64,000 nt of DNA from an uncultured delta proteobacterium (lineage in GTDB: Bacteria; Myxococcota_A; Polyangia; Haliangiales; Haliangiaceae), in NCBI GenBank assembly GCA_900696455.1, contig CAADGB010000083.1, positions 1-64,000 of the forward strand, given 5' to 3'. The notes below the pieces were generated by a model. The model ran no database searches. It saw nothing but the letters and a program-made list of their open reading frames with translations, and was not told where the DNA came from. Positions 11,472 to 19,291 of the stretch are shown piece after piece (position 1 is the stretch's first letter; every line of letters begins with the position of its first letter). A program made the translations under genes and the position numbers.

Positions 11472-12593
11472 ATGGCACGGAGGGGCCCGGCTCCATTCGT
11501 CCCGGCGCTGACGGGGGTGAGAGCGATCGCCGCTGCCTGGGTCGTCCTGCTTCACGCGGGCGTTGTGGTGCAGGCCCTACTTCCAGGCATCGCGCGAGAG
11601 TACGGACTTGTGGCTCGGCCCGGCTTCCTGGGCGTCGATCTGTTCTTCGTGCTCAGCGGCTTCATCATCTCCTACACCTACGCGGCCGTCTTCGACACGA
11701 GCACGACAGCGCGCAACTGGCTCCGGTTCCTGTGGGCGCGGCTTGCTCGAATCTACCCAGTCCACCTGGTGCTCCTGGCGGCGCTGGTCATCGCAGTCAA
11801 AGTCATCGGATTCGGTGCCACGAATCAGATCGAGCCCGAGCGCTGGTCATGGCTTGGACTCGTGGAGAGCCTCCTCCTCGTCCACGCGTGGTTCGGGAAC
11901 CACGACGTCTGGAACACCGTCTCATGGTCCATCAGCTCGGAGTGGCTGGCCTACCTCTGCTTTCCTGCCCTCTCCGCGATCGCCCTGAAGGCGATGCGCA
12001 GCCCAAACCGCGCTATCAGCTGGGGGCTGACTGCTGTCGTGGCCATGCTCCCCGCGCTCTACGACACGATCGATCGACACGTCGCGGCTCTTCCTGACTT
12101 CTCTCCCATCTACATCTGGGCGGAGTTCCTCGCCGGTTGCATGACCTACAGGATCTTCGCGGGGCGTGCCGAAGAACCGTCGTCACGCCTTCCGGTCGCG
12201 CTCTGGCTGGTCGCCCTCGTGTTCGCAGCTGCCGTGCTAGTGGAGGCAGATCTGCCCGCACGATGGGCGGTTGTATTCGCTCCCCCCCTGCTCGTGGGGC
12301 TCGCGCGGGGAGGGGATCGCTCCACAGCCTTCCTCACTCGGCGGGCGTTCGTGTACCTCGGCAAGACCTCGTTCGCACTCTACATGAGTCATCGCCTGTG
12401 GCTGTGGGTCATGCATGCGTTCTTCCCGCTCGCTACCTACGCCTCTGCCGGCGCTGCAACACGGATCGCCCTCGTTGCGGCACATGTACTCCCGATGTTC
12501 CTGATCGCATCCGTCGTCTTCCATGCGATCGAGGAACCCGCACGCCACAGGCTAGCGGCCCGCGTTCACCGGCCCACCGGGACGCCAGCGTGA
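11472..12593 (+). CDS. Membrane acyltransferase 3 family (OafA-like)
   Basis: The 373-residue, roughly ten-helix protein begins with the family hallmark ALTGVRAIAAAWVVLLHAG, whose His belongs to the proposed active site, followed by FLGVDLFFVLSGFIISYTY. It ends with the typical late-helix motifs LGKTSFALYMSHRLWLWVMH and FHAIEEPARH. Members transfer O-acyl groups to cell-surface sugars; the acceptor here is unknown. Codon use is visibly less GC3-biased than in the operon just upstream, which hints at separate ancestry. It starts 26 bases after the FHA protein gene and ends convergently 22 bases from a small lipoprotein gene. Confidence 0.93.
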   Translation: MARRGPAPFVPALTGVRAIAAAWVVLLHAGVVVQALLPGIAREYGLVARPGFLGVDLFFVLSGFIISYTYAAVFDTSTTARNWLRFLWARLARIYPVHLVLLAALVIAVKVIGFGATNQIEPERWSWLGLVESLLLVHAWFGNHDVWNTVSWSISSEWLAYLCFPALSAIALKAMRSPNRAISWGLTAVVAMLPALYDTIDRHVAALPDFSPIYIWAEFLAGCMTYRIFAGRAEEPSSRLPVALWLVALVFAAAVLVEADLPARWAVVFAPPLLVGLARGGDRSTAFLTRRAFVYLGKTSFALYMSHRLWLWVMHAFFPLATYASAGAATRIALVAAHVLPMFLIASVVFHAIEEPARHRLAARVHRPTGTPA

Positions 12594-12615
12594 CATCGGT
12601 CATCAATCGGGAACG

Positions 12616-12861
12616 CTACATCGACGGCTCGTTCTCGCCCGGGCCGACGTTGCACTGCTCCACCGGGTGGCGGAGCTCCTCGGGGCAGCGGTCGACCGGC
12701 ATCGACACCCGGTTCTCCGCCTCACCCTCGCCGCCGGGCGTGATGCAGCACGTGATCTCCTGCGGCAGGTCGTCGTCGGCGGGGCCGGGCTTGACCTTCT
12801 TGGCCGGACCGCTGCACGCGGCGAAGGCGAGGACGAGGGCGGCGGCGAGCAGGGTGCGCAT
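12616..12861 (-). CDS. Small Cys-rich lipoprotein
   Basis: This 81-residue product has a textbook lipoprotein signal (MRTLLAAALVLAFAAC, Cys16). A short mature part follows with a CC pair (ITCCITPGGEG) and two further Cys (DRCPEELRHP, EQCNVGPGEN), enough for two disulfides. No family is recognised. It is divergent from the kinase gene, with 59 bases between starts. Confidence 0.72.
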   Translation of the reverse strand: MRTLLAAALVLAFAACSGPAKKVKPGPADDDLPQEITCCITPGGEGEAENRVSMPVDRCPEELRHPVEQCNVGPGENEPSM

Positions 12862-12906
12862 GGCGAGATTGCGCCACGATCCGGCGCCCCGCGCAACCTG
12901 ACGCCC

Positions 12907-12920
12907 TACAATCGCGAGGG
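12907..12920 (+). promoter_or_regulatory. -10-like element TACAAT and GAGGG next to the kinase start
   Basis: TACAAT (12907-12912) ends eight bases before the ATG at 12921, so the kinase mRNA could be leaderless or nearly so. GAGGG at 12916-12920 abuts the ATG, too close for a normal ribosome site. No convincing -35 element was found. Confidence 0.3.
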
Positions 12921-15425
12921 ATGAGCGCGGCCGGCGACGTCATCGGGCCGTACCGGCTGATCGCGCCGCTGGGCCGCGGCGCGATGGGCGAGGTCTGGCG
13001 CGCGCGCGACGAGCGCCTCGACCGCCTGGTCGCCCTCAAGCTCCTGCCGCCCGACGTCGCCGGCGACCCCGAGCGCCGCGCCCGTATGCTGCGCGAGGCG
13101 CGCGCCGCCGCCGCCGTCCCCCACGGCCACGTCGTCACCCTCTACGACATCCTCCAGGCCGAGGGCCGCGACGTGCTGGTGATGGAGCTGGTCGACGGCC
13201 ACACCGTCGCCGAGCGCCTGCGCAAGGACGGCCCGCCGCCGCTCGAGCGTGGCCTGGCCTGGCTGCTCGCGGTCGTCGACGCCCTGCGCGCGGCCCACGC
13301 CCGCGGCATCCTCCACCGCGACATCAAGGCCGCCAACGTCATGGTCACCACCGACGGTCAGGTGAAGGTGCTCGACTTCGGGCTGGCCAAGCTGATCGAG
13401 GCGCCGCTCGCGCCGGCGCCGCCCGGCCCCGGCCCCGACGCCGCCGCGCCCGCCGGGCTCGACGACGTCTCGATCGCCGACACGGTCGTCGGCGCCGCCG
13501 GTGCCGCCGGCGCCGGTTCCAGCGACGGCCCGCGCGCCGCCGCCGGCCCGAGCCCGGGCGCCTCCGCCGCGCCGGCGCCCACCACCGATCTCGCCCTCGA
13601 CGCGACCATGCCCAGCGAGCCCGGCGCCATGACCCGGCCGGCCGGCGGCACCGCGACCAGCAGCGACCCCGAGGCCTACGCGACCCGCGCCGGCACGCTC
13701 CTCGGCACGCCGATGTACATGGCGCCCGAGCAGATCGCCGGCGACGCCCCCGACGAGCGCACCGAGGTCTTCGCGGTCGGCGTGCTCGCCCACGAGATCA
13801 TCGCCGGCCGCCCGCCGTTCCGCTCGCGCACCGTCGACGACCTGTTCGCCGAGATCAGCCGGGGCGCCGCGCCGCGCCTCGAGGAGCCGGTGCCGCCGGC
13901 GGTGGCGGCGGTGGTCGCCCGCGCCCTGGCCCACGATCGCGCCCGCCGCTTCGCGTCGATGGACGAGCTGCACCGCGCCCTGGTCGGCGTGCGCGACGAG
14001 CTGTTCGGGCACCGCGCCAGCCGCTGGCCGTGGCTCGCCGCCGCGCTCCTGGTCGCCGCCGCGCTGGTCGCGGCCGCGGTCTGGTGGTGGCGCCGCCCGC
14101 CGCCGCCGCGCGCCGGCGACGCCTACGTCGCGCGCGCGCTCGACGAGTACGACGTGTTCTACGGCGACAAGGCGCTGTCGTCCCTGCGCGCCGCGCTGCG
14201 CGTCGATCCCGACCACCCGCGCGCCCTGGCCTACGTCGTCCTGTTCGGCGGCACCGACGCCGACCGCGCCGACGCCGTGGCCCGCGCCCGCGCCCTCGTC
14301 GACACCCTGCCCGCCGGCAAGGACCGCCGTCTCCTGCGCGCGGTGATCGCCCTCGACGAGCGCGGCCCCGCCGCCGCCCGCGCCGCGCTCCTCGACGGCC
14401 CCGCCGATCGCGAGCTCACGTTCTGGGCCGCCGAGCTGGCGTTCCGCGCCGGCGCCTTCGAGCTGGCGCTGCCCGCCTACCGCGACCTGTACGCCGCCGG
14501 CGCCGCGCGCTTCCGCGGCCGCGTCTTCGATCACTACTCGGCCGTGCTGCTGTGGGCCGACGATCCGGACACCGCGGTCGAGGTCGGGCGCCGCTACCAC
14601 GACGCCTACCCCGGCGAGGCCGACGCCGTCGGCGTCCACGCCACCACCCTCGCCAGCGCCGGCCAGCTCGACCGCGCCCTGGCCCTGGCCGAGGAGGCGG
14701 CGGCGCTCAGCCGGGGTGAGGACACCCTGGCCGGCCTCGCCAAGGTCCGCGCCCTGCGCGGCGAGCTGGGCCTGGCCCGCGCCCTCTACGCCGAGTCCCT
14801 GGCGATGGCCCCGGCGCCCCGGCGCCCGCTGCGCCGCGCCGCGCTCGGCCTCCTGGCCTGGATGGAGGGCGATCCCGAGGCCGCGCTGGCCGCGGTCGCC
14901 CCCTGCCTGCCGGGCGGCGCCGATGACGCCGTCGCCACCCGCGCCGCCTGCCTGTGGGTCACCGGCGTGGTCGCCCCGCCCGCCGATCCGCGCGTCGACG
15001 AGGCCCGCCGCCAGCTCGAGGCCCTGGCCGCCGCCGCCACGCCCACCCGGCCCGCCTACGGCGACCCCGCGGCGCTGGCCGCCCTGGTCCGCGCCCGCGC
15101 CCGCTTCACCGCCGGCGGCTGCCTCGCGTCCCGGCCCGGCCCGCCCGGGCCGCCGTCCGACCCGCCGGTGGGGCCACCCGCCCCGACGGTAGCGCCGCCC
15201 GACGCCGCCGCCATCGAGCGCGACCTCGCCGCCCCCATCGACTTCTACGCCTCCTACCACGTCCCGTTCTTCGCCACCTGGGCCATCTGCGAGCGCGCCT
15301 GGCTGGCCCACGCCGCCGGCGCCCCCGCCCGCGCCCGCGCCTTGCTGGCCTCGGTCGCCACCCGCGCCCCTGGCCGCTGGTGGCTCCTCGATGACCTGGC
15401 GGCGCTGGACGCGCCGGGCCGGTGA
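12921..15425 (+). CDS. Ser/Thr protein kinase (PknB-type) with transmembrane helix and extracytoplasmic TPR domain
   Basis: The 834-residue protein opens with a Hanks-type kinase domain: Gly loop LGRGAMGEVW (18-27), VALK Lys40, HRDIKAAN with catalytic Asp134, DFG at 152-154 and MAPEQ at 267-271. Between DFG and APE lie about 110 residues, much of it Ala/Pro/Gly-rich, where 20-30 are usual. In subdomain IX the common Asp is replaced by Glu (RTEVFAVGVLAHE). A membrane helix spans about 370-390 (WLAAALLVAAALVAAAVWWW), and the rest is TPR-like. Such kinases sense or bind proteins through the TPR part and phosphorylate cytoplasmic targets. The target is unknown; nearby envelope systems are candidates only by position. 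Confidence 0.95.
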   Translation: MSAAGDVIGPYRLIAPLGRGAMGEVWRARDERLDRLVALKLLPPDVAGDPERRARMLREARAAAAVPHGHVVTLYDILQAEGRDVLVMELVDGHTVAERLRKDGPPPLERGLAWLLAVVDALRAAHARGILHRDIKAANVMVTTDGQVKVLDFGLAKLIEAPLAPAPPGPGPDAAAPAGLDDVSIADTVVGAAGAAGAGSSDGPRAAAGPSPGASAAPAPTTDLALDATMPSEPGAMTRPAGGTATSSDPEAYATRAGTLLGTPMYMAPEQIAGDAPDERTEVFAVGVLAHEIIAGRPPFRSRTVDDLFAEISRGAAPRLEEPVPPAVAAVVARALAHDRARRFASMDELHRALVGVRDELFGHRASRWPWLAAALLVAAALVAAAVWWWRRPPPPRAGDAYVARALDEYDVFYGDKALSSLRAALRVDPDHPRALAYVVLFGGTDADRADAVARARALVDTLPAGKDRRLLRAVIALDERGPAAARAALLDGPADRELTFWAAELAFRAGAFELALPAYRDLYAAGAARFRGRVFDHYSAVLLWADDPDTAVEVGRRYHDAYPGEADAVGVHATTLASAGQLDRALALAEEAAALSRGEDTLAGLAKVRALRGELGLARALYAESLAMAPAPRRPLRRAALGLLAWMEGDPEAALAAVAPCLPGGADDAVATRAACLWVTGVVAPPADPRVDEARRQLEALAAAATPTRPAYGDPAALAALVRARARFTAGGCLASRPGPPGPPSDPPVGPPAPTVAPPDAAAIERDLAAPIDFYASYHVPFFATWAICERAWLAHAAGAPARARALLASVATRAPGRWWLLDDLAALDAPGR

Positions 15426-15533
15426 GGGGCGGGGCGCGGAGGACGACGCCCCGTGAACGTCCCGCCACCCGGCCGCGTCCAACCCCGGACCACGTTGCGC
15501 CCCTGTCGCCCAGCCCCTACCCTCCGTCGCCCC

Positions 15534-16145
15534 ATGCCTCGCCTCGCGCTCCTCGTGCTCGCTGCGCTCCTGGCGCTCGTCGCCTGCGGTGACCCGCCGC
15601 CGAGCAACTACCCCACGCAGGCGCTGTACCTGGAAGACACCCGCCTCGGCCCCGACGACGAGCTCGAGATCACGGTCTACCTCGGCGGCGGCTCGCAGAA
15701 GGTCGAGGACGTCAGCAAGCTCTATCCCGTGAGCGTGGACGGGACGCTCTCGTTCCCGATGATCGGCACCGTCCAGGCCACCGGCCGCAGCCCGGGCGAG
15801 GTCGAGCAGGACATCCGCGACCGCCTCGCCGACGGCTACATCGTCAACCCCAACGTCACGGTGCAGGTGAAGCAGTACCGCAGCAAGACGGTCTCGGTCT
15901 TCGGCGAGGTCCGCAAGGCCGGCACCCTGTCGTGGCGACCGTCGATGACGATCAACGAGGCCATCTCCGAGGCGCTCGGCTTCACCAACATGGCCCGGGA
16001 GAACGCCGTCGTCGTCACCCGTCGCCACGACGACGGCACCGTCGAGAAGTTCACCGTCCCCGTGCAGAAGGTCGCCAACAGCCTCGCCCCGCAGTTCTAC
16101 ATGCGCCCCGGCGACTCGGTGTACGTCCCCAAGCGGATGTTCTAG
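15534..16145 (+). CDS. Polysaccharide export lipoprotein (short Wza/OPX family)
   Basis: The 203-residue product has a lipoprotein signal (MPRLALLVLAALLALVAC, Cys18), a polysaccharide-export domain (LGPDDELEITVYLGG ... VSVDGTLSFPMIGTV) and one SLBB-type domain (KTVSVFGEVRKAGTLSW to the end). It lacks the extra SLBB repeats and C-terminal amphipathic helix by which E. coli Wza forms its own outer-membrane pore. It therefore resembles the short OPX class that depends on a separate beta-barrel; the barrel at 36864-38138 is the obvious partner. The ATG at 15534 is chosen because upstream in-frame starts add residues without signal character. It ends head-to-head with the acetyltransferase gene. 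Confidence 0.93.
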   Translation: MPRLALLVLAALLALVACGDPPPSNYPTQALYLEDTRLGPDDELEITVYLGGGSQKVEDVSKLYPVSVDGTLSFPMIGTVQATGRSPGEVEQDIRDRLADGYIVNPNVTVQVKQYRSKTVSVFGEVRKAGTLSWRPSMTINEAISEALGFTNMARENAVVVTRRHDDGTVEKFTVPVQKVANSLAPQFYMRPGDSVYVPKRMF

Positions 16146-16796
16146 TCACTCGGTCGGACCCAGCGAGCGAGCCGGAACGCCCACGACTCTGGCTCCAGGT
16201 GCGACGTCATGCCTCACGAGTGCGCCGGCTCCGACGTAGCTCCAGGCACCGACTCGACATCCAGGAAGCACGATCGCGTGCGTGCCGAGGAAGGCTCCCT
16301 CCTCGAGCACGACCGCGCCATTGGCGGCGGAGAGTGGCGAGAAGACGACGTACGATGACGCCGCCACGTCGTGTGCAACCGCCACCTGTGGGTTCACGAG
16401 CACATGTTCACCCAGGCACGCCCCTGGACCCACATACGACAGTGGCCCCACGATCGTGCCCTGCCCGATCGTGGCCTCCCTTGCCACCCACGCGGTCGGA
16501 TGAATGATCGTGACGAAGCGAGCCCCACGTGCCGCCAGCCGCTCGGCAATGCGCCGTCGCAGGTTGGGCGAGCCCACCGCGAGCAGGAACCGATCATCTG
16601 CTGCCGGTACGACGTCGTCGATCCGCGCAACCACGGACGCTCCGACGTCATGCCCCGCGAGTGCGTCCAGGTTGTCGTCGAGGAATCCGACGACCGTCAG
16701 CGCCGAGCCGTCGCGAGCGCGGCCCGCGTCGCGGGCGTACTCGTGGACCTCTCGACCGAAGCCACCCGCGCCGACGATGAACAGTCGGTAAGACAT
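16146..16796 (-). CDS. Sugar O/N-acetyltransferase, NeuD/PglD type
   Basis: The 216-residue enzyme has a Rossmann-like N-terminal domain (LFIVGAGGFGREVHEYA) and a left-handed beta-helix of hexapeptide repeats (ATIGQGTIVGPLSYVGPGAC, GAFLGTHAIVLPGCRVGAWS) ending in the family tail VGVPARSLG. Relatives use acetyl-CoA to acetylate a nucleotide sugar or sialic acid during glycan synthesis. A His in VNPQVAVAHDVA sits where the catalytic base is expected. It lies between the OPX gene and the polymerase gene but on the opposite strand, its stop abutting the OPX stop. The exact acceptor sugar is unknown. Confidence 0.9.
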   Translation of the reverse strand: MSYRLFIVGAGGFGREVHEYARDAGRARDGSALTVVGFLDDNLDALAGHDVGASVVARIDDVVPAADDRFLLAVGSPNLRRRIAERLAARGARFVTIIHPTAWVAREATIGQGTIVGPLSYVGPGACLGEHVLVNPQVAVAHDVAASSYVVFSPLSAANGAVVLEEGAFLGTHAIVLPGCRVGAWSYVGAGALVRHDVAPGARVVGVPARSLGPTE

Positions 16797-16899
16797 CGCT
16801 TGGTGATGATATCGGAACCCGGTGCGAATCGAGCCTCGGCCGGGCGCGTCCCCGCCGGGATTGCATCATCGCCGTGACCGCCCTACGCTCCGATCGCAG

Positions 16900-19209
16900 A
16901 TGCGGCGTAGGGACAGGATTGCGCTCGGCGGAGTCGCCCTCTCGCTCATGACGACCGCGGCATGGTTCGGCGGCTCACTACGTCTGGGTGCCTGCGTTGG
17001 CAGCCTGTTGTGCATCGGCGCCGCGGCGACACATCTGACGTCGCGGCGATCCGAGAGTCGTCCCGGGCCGTTGCTCGTGCTGGTAGGACTCGCCACCGCG
17101 CTGACCGCGGTCCAGCTCGTGCCCATCCCGGCATCCATCGCCGAGGTCATCGTGCCCACCAAGCTGGCGCTGGTGGAGGACAACGCGCGCGCGCTCGACC
17201 GGGCCGGCCCTGCATGGACGGTCGCTACCTATGATGCACTCGCGACTAGTTACGAGTTGGCGAAGCTCTGCGGCTACTTCGCACTTGCTTGGATCTCGTG
17301 TCGACTTGCTGCGCAGCCGGCCATGCGCACCCGCCTCGCGACGATCAGCGTCGCCGTGATCGGGGTCGTGCTGCTCGTCGTGATCGCCCACGGCGTCACC
17401 GGCAGCCGCGAAGTATACGGTGCCTTCGCTACCGCCCCCGGCAACCGCTTGGTGGGCCCCATCATCAACAGCAATCATGTGGCTGCGCTCTTCTCGATGG
17501 GAGCGCCCCTCGCGGTTGGGCTCGGGATGACGCGAGCGGGATCGACCCGCGTGGTCCTGTTGACGGCCGGGTTCGCGTTCAGCGCGGCGGCGCTGACAAC
17601 CGGTTCTCGCGGTGGCTTGATGGGACTCGTTGGCGGACTCACAGTGCTGCTCGTGGCCCACGTCGCGCGCCGGCGGTCGAGCCATGACCGTGGACGCCGC
17701 CCGGGCACGACGACCCTGGCCTCGACAGCAGCGATGGTGGCCATCGCGGTAGCAGGGCTGGCAATCATCGGTGCGCAGACCATCGCGGGCGACGTTCGCG
17801 CCACCAGTCTCTCCGAGTTGCAGGAACCTCACGGCAAGTATCAGGTGTGGTGGCATAGCCTCGAGCTGATCGAGGACAACCGATGGCTGGGCACGGGGCG
17901 CGGCGCCTTTGAGGTGAGCTATCATCGCGTCCAGCCGATCGGAGATCTCTCGTTCTCCCATGCGGAGAACTCGTACCTTCAGGCCGTCATCGACTGGGGA
18001 TTGATCGGAGCCGCGCTTCTCGTCGTGGCGCTGTTCCTGGTCGCGCGAACCGCGCTGCGCTCCTGTCGTGCCGGCCCACTCGAAGCCGGCGCCACCGGCG
18101 CGGTGCTCTCGATCGCGATCCACGACATCGTTGACTTCAGCCTTGAGCTCCCCCTCATCGCGATGACGACGATCGTCGCAGCGGCCATCATCGCCCCAGC
18201 GCGCATCGGGACCTCACCTGGAAAGACCTCTCGGCGTCTGTCGCTGCGCATCGTGCTGCTGGCGATCGGCGCCGGGGTCGCGATCGCGGCCATGCTGGGC
18301 GCGCGAACGCCGCATGAAGTACGCCAGGAGTTCTCCAGCCCCAGTTCGGACGCCCGACACCTGGCGAGGGCCGAGCGCGCGTGGTCATATCACCCCTCGG
18401 ACGCGCTCATCGCAGGTCACCTCGCGCAGGCGCTATCTGCGCGAGGTGACGTTCGAGCCGTCAGTGTCATCAACCGTGCCCTGTACCTCCGTCCGACGCA
18501 TCCAGGGCTCCATCAGATCGCCGCCAGGCTGCTTGCCCGGTCCCAGCGCCCGATCCAGGCACAGGTCGAGCTCGCGCTGGCGCTGCGTTGGGCAGACAGC
18601 CCCCAGTCCGACTCGATCATCGCGGATGCCCTGCGCTTGTTCCCGAAGCCAGAGGAGGCGGCGAAGGCGTTCCCAACCGACCCGCGGTATCTGCGTCGCC
18701 TGCAGCCGCTCCTCACTCGCCGCAAAGAGTACGCCGTCGCGTTGGCGTACGTGCAAAGGGTGGCCGCAGCGCATCCCGCGGAGCCAGCCGTGCAACTCCA
18801 CCTCGCGCAGGCTGCAGATGCGGCCGGCCGGCACGACGTGCTCCTGGTCGCCGCGACGGCCGCACATCGAGCCATCCCCTCCGCCGAAACAGCCTGGCTG
18901 CTTGCGCGGGCGGTAGCGGCCGACCATCGCCGCCCGGACGCGATCGGCATCCTGCGCGACGCGCCGGCCACCTCCGATCCTGACCTGGCGGTGCGGATCG
19001 CGGTCGAGCTGGCCCGCCAGCAGCGGCTGACCGGTGAGCTGGATGCCGCACGCCACACGTTGACCGTCGCCATCGAGCGAGCCCGGGCGCGGCCGGTTCA
19101 CGAGGCCGCGCTGCGAAGGTCTCTGGCCGAAGTCGAGGACGTGGCCGGGAATCGTAACCAGGCGCGCTGGGAGCGCGAGCGAGCTGCAGAGCTCGCGGCC
19201 TCCAACTAG
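16900..19209 (+). CDS. O-antigen ligase/polymerase (Wzy/WaaL family) with C-terminal TPR domain
   Basis: The 769-residue protein has about ten to twelve membrane helices in its first 460 residues. The Wzy_C signature region follows the long periplasmic loop (NSNHVAALFSMGAPLAVGLG, TGSRGGLMGLVGGL, and later AENSYLQAVIDWGLIGAA). The C-terminal 300 residues are TPR-like (RRPDAIGILRDAPATSDPDL). Family members polymerise or ligate lipid-linked oligosaccharides at the periplasmic face. The ATG at 16900 (MRRRDRIALGG) gives a sensible basic N-terminus before the first helix. A perfect inverted repeat with 14-base arms lies inside the coding sequence at 18416-18450. A second polymerase-like protein is encoded at 34573-35847. 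Confidence 0.9.
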   Translation: MRRRDRIALGGVALSLMTTAAWFGGSLRLGACVGSLLCIGAAATHLTSRRSESRPGPLLVLVGLATALTAVQLVPIPASIAEVIVPTKLALVEDNARALDRAGPAWTVATYDALATSYELAKLCGYFALAWISCRLAAQPAMRTRLATISVAVIGVVLLVVIAHGVTGSREVYGAFATAPGNRLVGPIINSNHVAALFSMGAPLAVGLGMTRAGSTRVVLLTAGFAFSAAALTTGSRGGLMGLVGGLTVLLVAHVARRRSSHDRGRRPGTTTLASTAAMVAIAVAGLAIIGAQTIAGDVRATSLSELQEPHGKYQVWWHSLELIEDNRWLGTGRGAFEVSYHRVQPIGDLSFSHAENSYLQAVIDWGLIGAALLVVALFLVARTALRSCRAGPLEAGATGAVLSIAIHDIVDFSLELPLIAMTTIVAAAIIAPARIGTSPGKTSRRLSLRIVLLAIGAGVAIAAMLGARTPHEVRQEFSSPSSDARHLARAERAWSYHPSDALIAGHLAQALSARGDVRAVSVINRALYLRPTHPGLHQIAARLLARSQRPIQAQVELALALRWADSPQSDSIIADALRLFPKPEEAAKAFPTDPRYLRRLQPLLTRRKEYAVALAYVQRVAAAHPAEPAVQLHLAQAADAAGRHDVLLVAATAAHRAIPSAETAWLLARAVAADHRRPDAIGILRDAPATSDPDLAVRIAVELARQQRLTGELDAARHTLTVAIERARARPVHEAALRRSLAEVEDVAGNRNQARWERERAAELAASN
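18416..18450. repeat. Perfect 14-bp inverted repeat inside the polymerase gene
   Basis: GTCACCTCGCGCAG (18416-18429) is followed after seven bases by its exact reverse complement (18437-18450). It encodes part of the first TPR-like segment (GHLAQALSARGDV), so the palindrome is compatible with coding. As RNA it would form a very stable hairpin. Confidence 0.8.
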
Positions 19210-19291
19210 CCGTTATTACTGAGCCTCCACCGCTACTGACAGCGCTGCATCGTGAACGTGGTAACAGATCCGGCGTCTAACCCCCCAGCCC

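Noticed and set aside
16861-16889. TTGCAT-N17-TACGCT as a promoter of the polymerase gene
   Set aside because: Each hexamer matches only half of the consensus, which is expected by chance in a region of this size.
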